From: Setaria digitata
Taxonomy: Eukaryota; Nematoda; Chromadorea; Rhabditida; Setariidae
NCBI GenBank assembly: GCA_003640385.1
Contig: RCAB01000584.1
Location: 1 to 35,963, forward strand
Direction: 5' to 3'
Length of the DNA: 35,963 bases
Each line of letters opens with the position of its first letter. The stretch's first letter is position 1. A model generated the notes under the pieces. It was given only the letters and a program-made list of their open reading frames with translations, was not told the DNA's origin and searched no databases. The translations under genes and the position numbers were made by a program. Shown one piece after another: positions 35,401 to 35,963 of the stretch.

Positions 35401-35963
35401 GAGTTACCAAAATCGGAAATTTTCCAAACTTCTGAACAAATGACAGAAGCATCAAATGATAATGAGCAAAGGATGTGCATTAGTAAATATATGAGTGAAA
35501 GCAATGAACCTAAACTAAGTGTAAAAAAAAAGCTAGAAGTAGAATCTGTAAAGGATGCTTTCCTTCTCGAAAATCATTCAAATAATGAAGAGCTGAAGCA
35601 TCGAGAAGAGACGTTTGAAGTGAAAATAAGTAGTGTTCCTGAGGAAAATCACCCAATGAATGGTGATTTAGATGTTGATTTGAAGTTTAGTGACAAAGAA
35701 AAGCCAAAATCATCTGCTCCATTGTCAAATATTTCCATAAATGACGTACTTGTAAATAAAGAATTTGATTCTGACATTATTGAAAAAACTACTAAAAATT
35801 CACAATTACAGCAGGAAGGGCAATTAGAGGAAAAGATTTCCGAAGTAGAAGTAGTAGCCGGAATGATGGCTTTAAGTGATGGAATTCAGAAGAACATAGA
35901 TACTTCGGAAACAGATTCAGAAGCAGCAATATTAGTTGAAAGTGATTCACCTGCTCAACAGCT
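26282..35963 (+). CDS. ERICH3-like glutamate-rich protein, 7 exons, 3' end beyond window
   Basis: Seven exons join in frame: 26282-26404, 28958-29128, 29504-29564, 30614-30780, 31210-31466, 33293-33499, 33972-35963. Intron phases are 0,0,1,0,2,2 and all introns are GT-AG. The join gives 992 codons plus two bases with no stop. The start is ATG 26282; an in-frame TAA lies at 26252-26254. Residues 15-41 (YNPLYDVHLRQYF, then RHL and GL) and the charged helix at 67-98 resemble, in order, the N-terminus of vertebrate ERICH3 (recalled from memory), a protein reported at primary cilia. Residues about 99-330 are basic and Arg/Ser-rich; 330-992 are acidic and rich in Glu, Ser and Thr, as in ERICH3 C-termini. 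No signal peptide or membrane segment is seen. The ERICH3 block that normally follows the GL (ITRSG region) and the central DUF4590 domain are not visible, so the family call is tentative. That this is a real gene is much surer than its name. Confidence 0.8.
27360..27408. repeat. 26-bp tandem duplication in intron 1
   Basis: The unit starting ACCATAATTAGTCATTTAAC occurs at 27360 and again at 27386, right after a TTTTCCAG that looks like a splice acceptor. All three frames after that acceptor stop quickly. Confidence 0.85.
27626..27645. repeat. CT microsatellite in intron 1
   Basis: About ten CT units following a T run. Confidence 0.85.
28958..29128 (+). CDS. Exon 2 of the ERICH3-like gene
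   Basis: 57 codons (residues 42-98), starting LDDVDHSANANERESN after an ATTTTAG acceptor and ending ICRRIR before a GTACGC donor, phase 0 on both sides. Residues 67-98 (starting MLRNREAELQKYADLQ) look like a continuous charged amphipathic helix, matching by position the helical stretch downstream of the ERICH3 N-terminal motif. GC content and codon use stand out clearly from the surrounding AT-rich intron. Confidence 0.82.
29504..29564 (+). CDS. Exon 3 of the ERICH3-like gene
   Basis: Short 61-base exon between an AAATTTAG acceptor and a GTATTA donor. It encodes SGAASPSDWHRAKPSRSLSR plus the first base of a glycine codon (residues 99-119). The overhang is completed by GA at the start of exon 4, which supports the junction. 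Confidence 0.75.
30614..30780 (+). CDS. Exon 4 of the ERICH3-like gene
   Basis: Starts after a TTTACAG acceptor, completes the split glycine codon and encodes residues 120-174, ending in RYLHK before a GTTAAA donor at 30781. A strongly basic run (KRSRRRRSS, residues 123-131) is followed by an acidic segment and the motif EEPMYENPSLVYNRLS. If the intron were retained, translation would stop at 30880-30882 after 33 poor-quality codons. Confidence 0.8.
31210..31466 (+). CDS. Exon 5 of the ERICH3-like gene
   Basis: Encodes residues 175-259 plus two bases of an arginine codon. The frame begins LDDETLALYMEQLRRQ right after TTTAAAG, so the acceptor would be the uncommon AAG. The segment RQVSFGPFSVARHQSDP followed by SWFFRRRSLP is non-repetitive and aromatic-rich and looks like a conserved folded or binding motif, though I cannot name it. 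An ACCAAT/TCCAAT hexamer run at 31393-31428 encodes alternating Thr/Ser and Asn (residues 236-247). The donor is GTATTC at 31467. Confidence 0.8.
31467..33292 (+). other. Intron 5 of the ERICH3-like gene (1.83 kb)
   Basis: Bounded by a GTATTC donor and a CTTACAG acceptor, phase 2. AT-rich with A and T homopolymers (for example an A run at 32381-32405) and ATT-rich stretches near 32130-32160. Possible acceptors at 31588 and near 32267 lead to rapid stops, so no extra exon is proposed. Confidence 0.65.
33293..33499 (+). CDS. Exon 6 of the ERICH3-like gene
   Basis: Follows a CTTACAG acceptor. The first base completes the Arg codon left by exon 5, then 68 codons follow (residues 261-328). The peptide starts SIQSLKQHRSRSSKPQLTRN, is rich in Arg, Ser and Asn and strongly basic. 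The donor GTAATT overlaps the codons AAG TAA: unspliced reading ends at 33501-33503, whereas splicing to 33972 continues in an open frame. Confidence 0.78.
33972..35963 (+). CDS. Exon 7 of the ERICH3-like gene: long acidic exon, open at window edge
   Basis: After a TTTTGCAG acceptor the first base completes a Lys codon, and 663 codons follow without a stop to the window edge (residues 330-992). After a short basic lead-in (TPTKPKKVVEK) the sequence is acidic, with by eye about one Glu in six residues plus many Ser, Thr, Asp and Lys, so disorder is likely. KRRK at residues 469-472 (34390-34401) could be a nuclear localisation or nucleic-acid contact site. A 26-residue segment is duplicated in tandem at 34897-34974 and 34975-35052 (both start EGN and share TSG/ISG ends), and a diverged third relative starts near 34468 (LDSSEVSNIS). 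Antisense frames here are shadows. Confidence 0.88.

Noticed and set aside
34056..35504. Long minus-strand frames (34056-34574, 34725-35213, 35244-35504)
   Set aside because: Shadows of the plus-strand acidic exon, where Glu/Ser codons leave few antisense stops. The plus frame is open throughout and joins the upstream exons.

Overview
The window looks like a eukaryotic nuclear contig from a very AT-rich animal genome. The gene structure (GT-AG introns of about 0.4 to 2.6 kb, small phased exons, arginine codons CGT/CGA, TTA leucine) and the many long poly(A)/poly(T) tracts and simple repeats suggest a nematode, perhaps a spirurid or filarial one. That placement is an inference; no rRNA, tRNA or mitochondrial marker is present to fix it. 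Four single N characters occur. Two of them (12,176 and 17,061) separate near-identical copies of 114-137 bp, which looks like unresolved assembly joins.

Positions 1 to about 26,280 contain no gene I can support. This stretch is AT-rich DNA with dense homopolymers, ATT/CT/AT microsatellites, diverged short-period tandem arrays (notably a 22-bp periodicity seen at separate places), a 141-bp direct duplication, several perfect inverted repeats (the strongest at 20,295-20,479), a 53-bp tandem repeat, and an abrupt GC-richer block of minisatellites at 24,087-24,690. Two short islands (12,592-12,792 and 13,955-14,047) look slightly more coding-like than background but cannot be called genes.

Positions 26,282 to 35,963 hold one plus-strand gene with seven exons that join in frame and run off the right edge: 26282-26404, 28958-29128, 29504-29564, 30614-30780, 31210-31466, 33293-33499 and 33972-35963+. 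The joined reading frame gives 992 codons without a stop. The N-terminal part resembles the start of the glutamate-rich protein 3 (ERICH3) family, a cilium-associated protein. A basic Arg/Ser-rich middle follows, and then a very long, intron-free, Glu/Ser/Thr-rich acidic exon that is probably disordered. The family assignment is tentative; the exon structure itself is well supported by reading-frame continuity.
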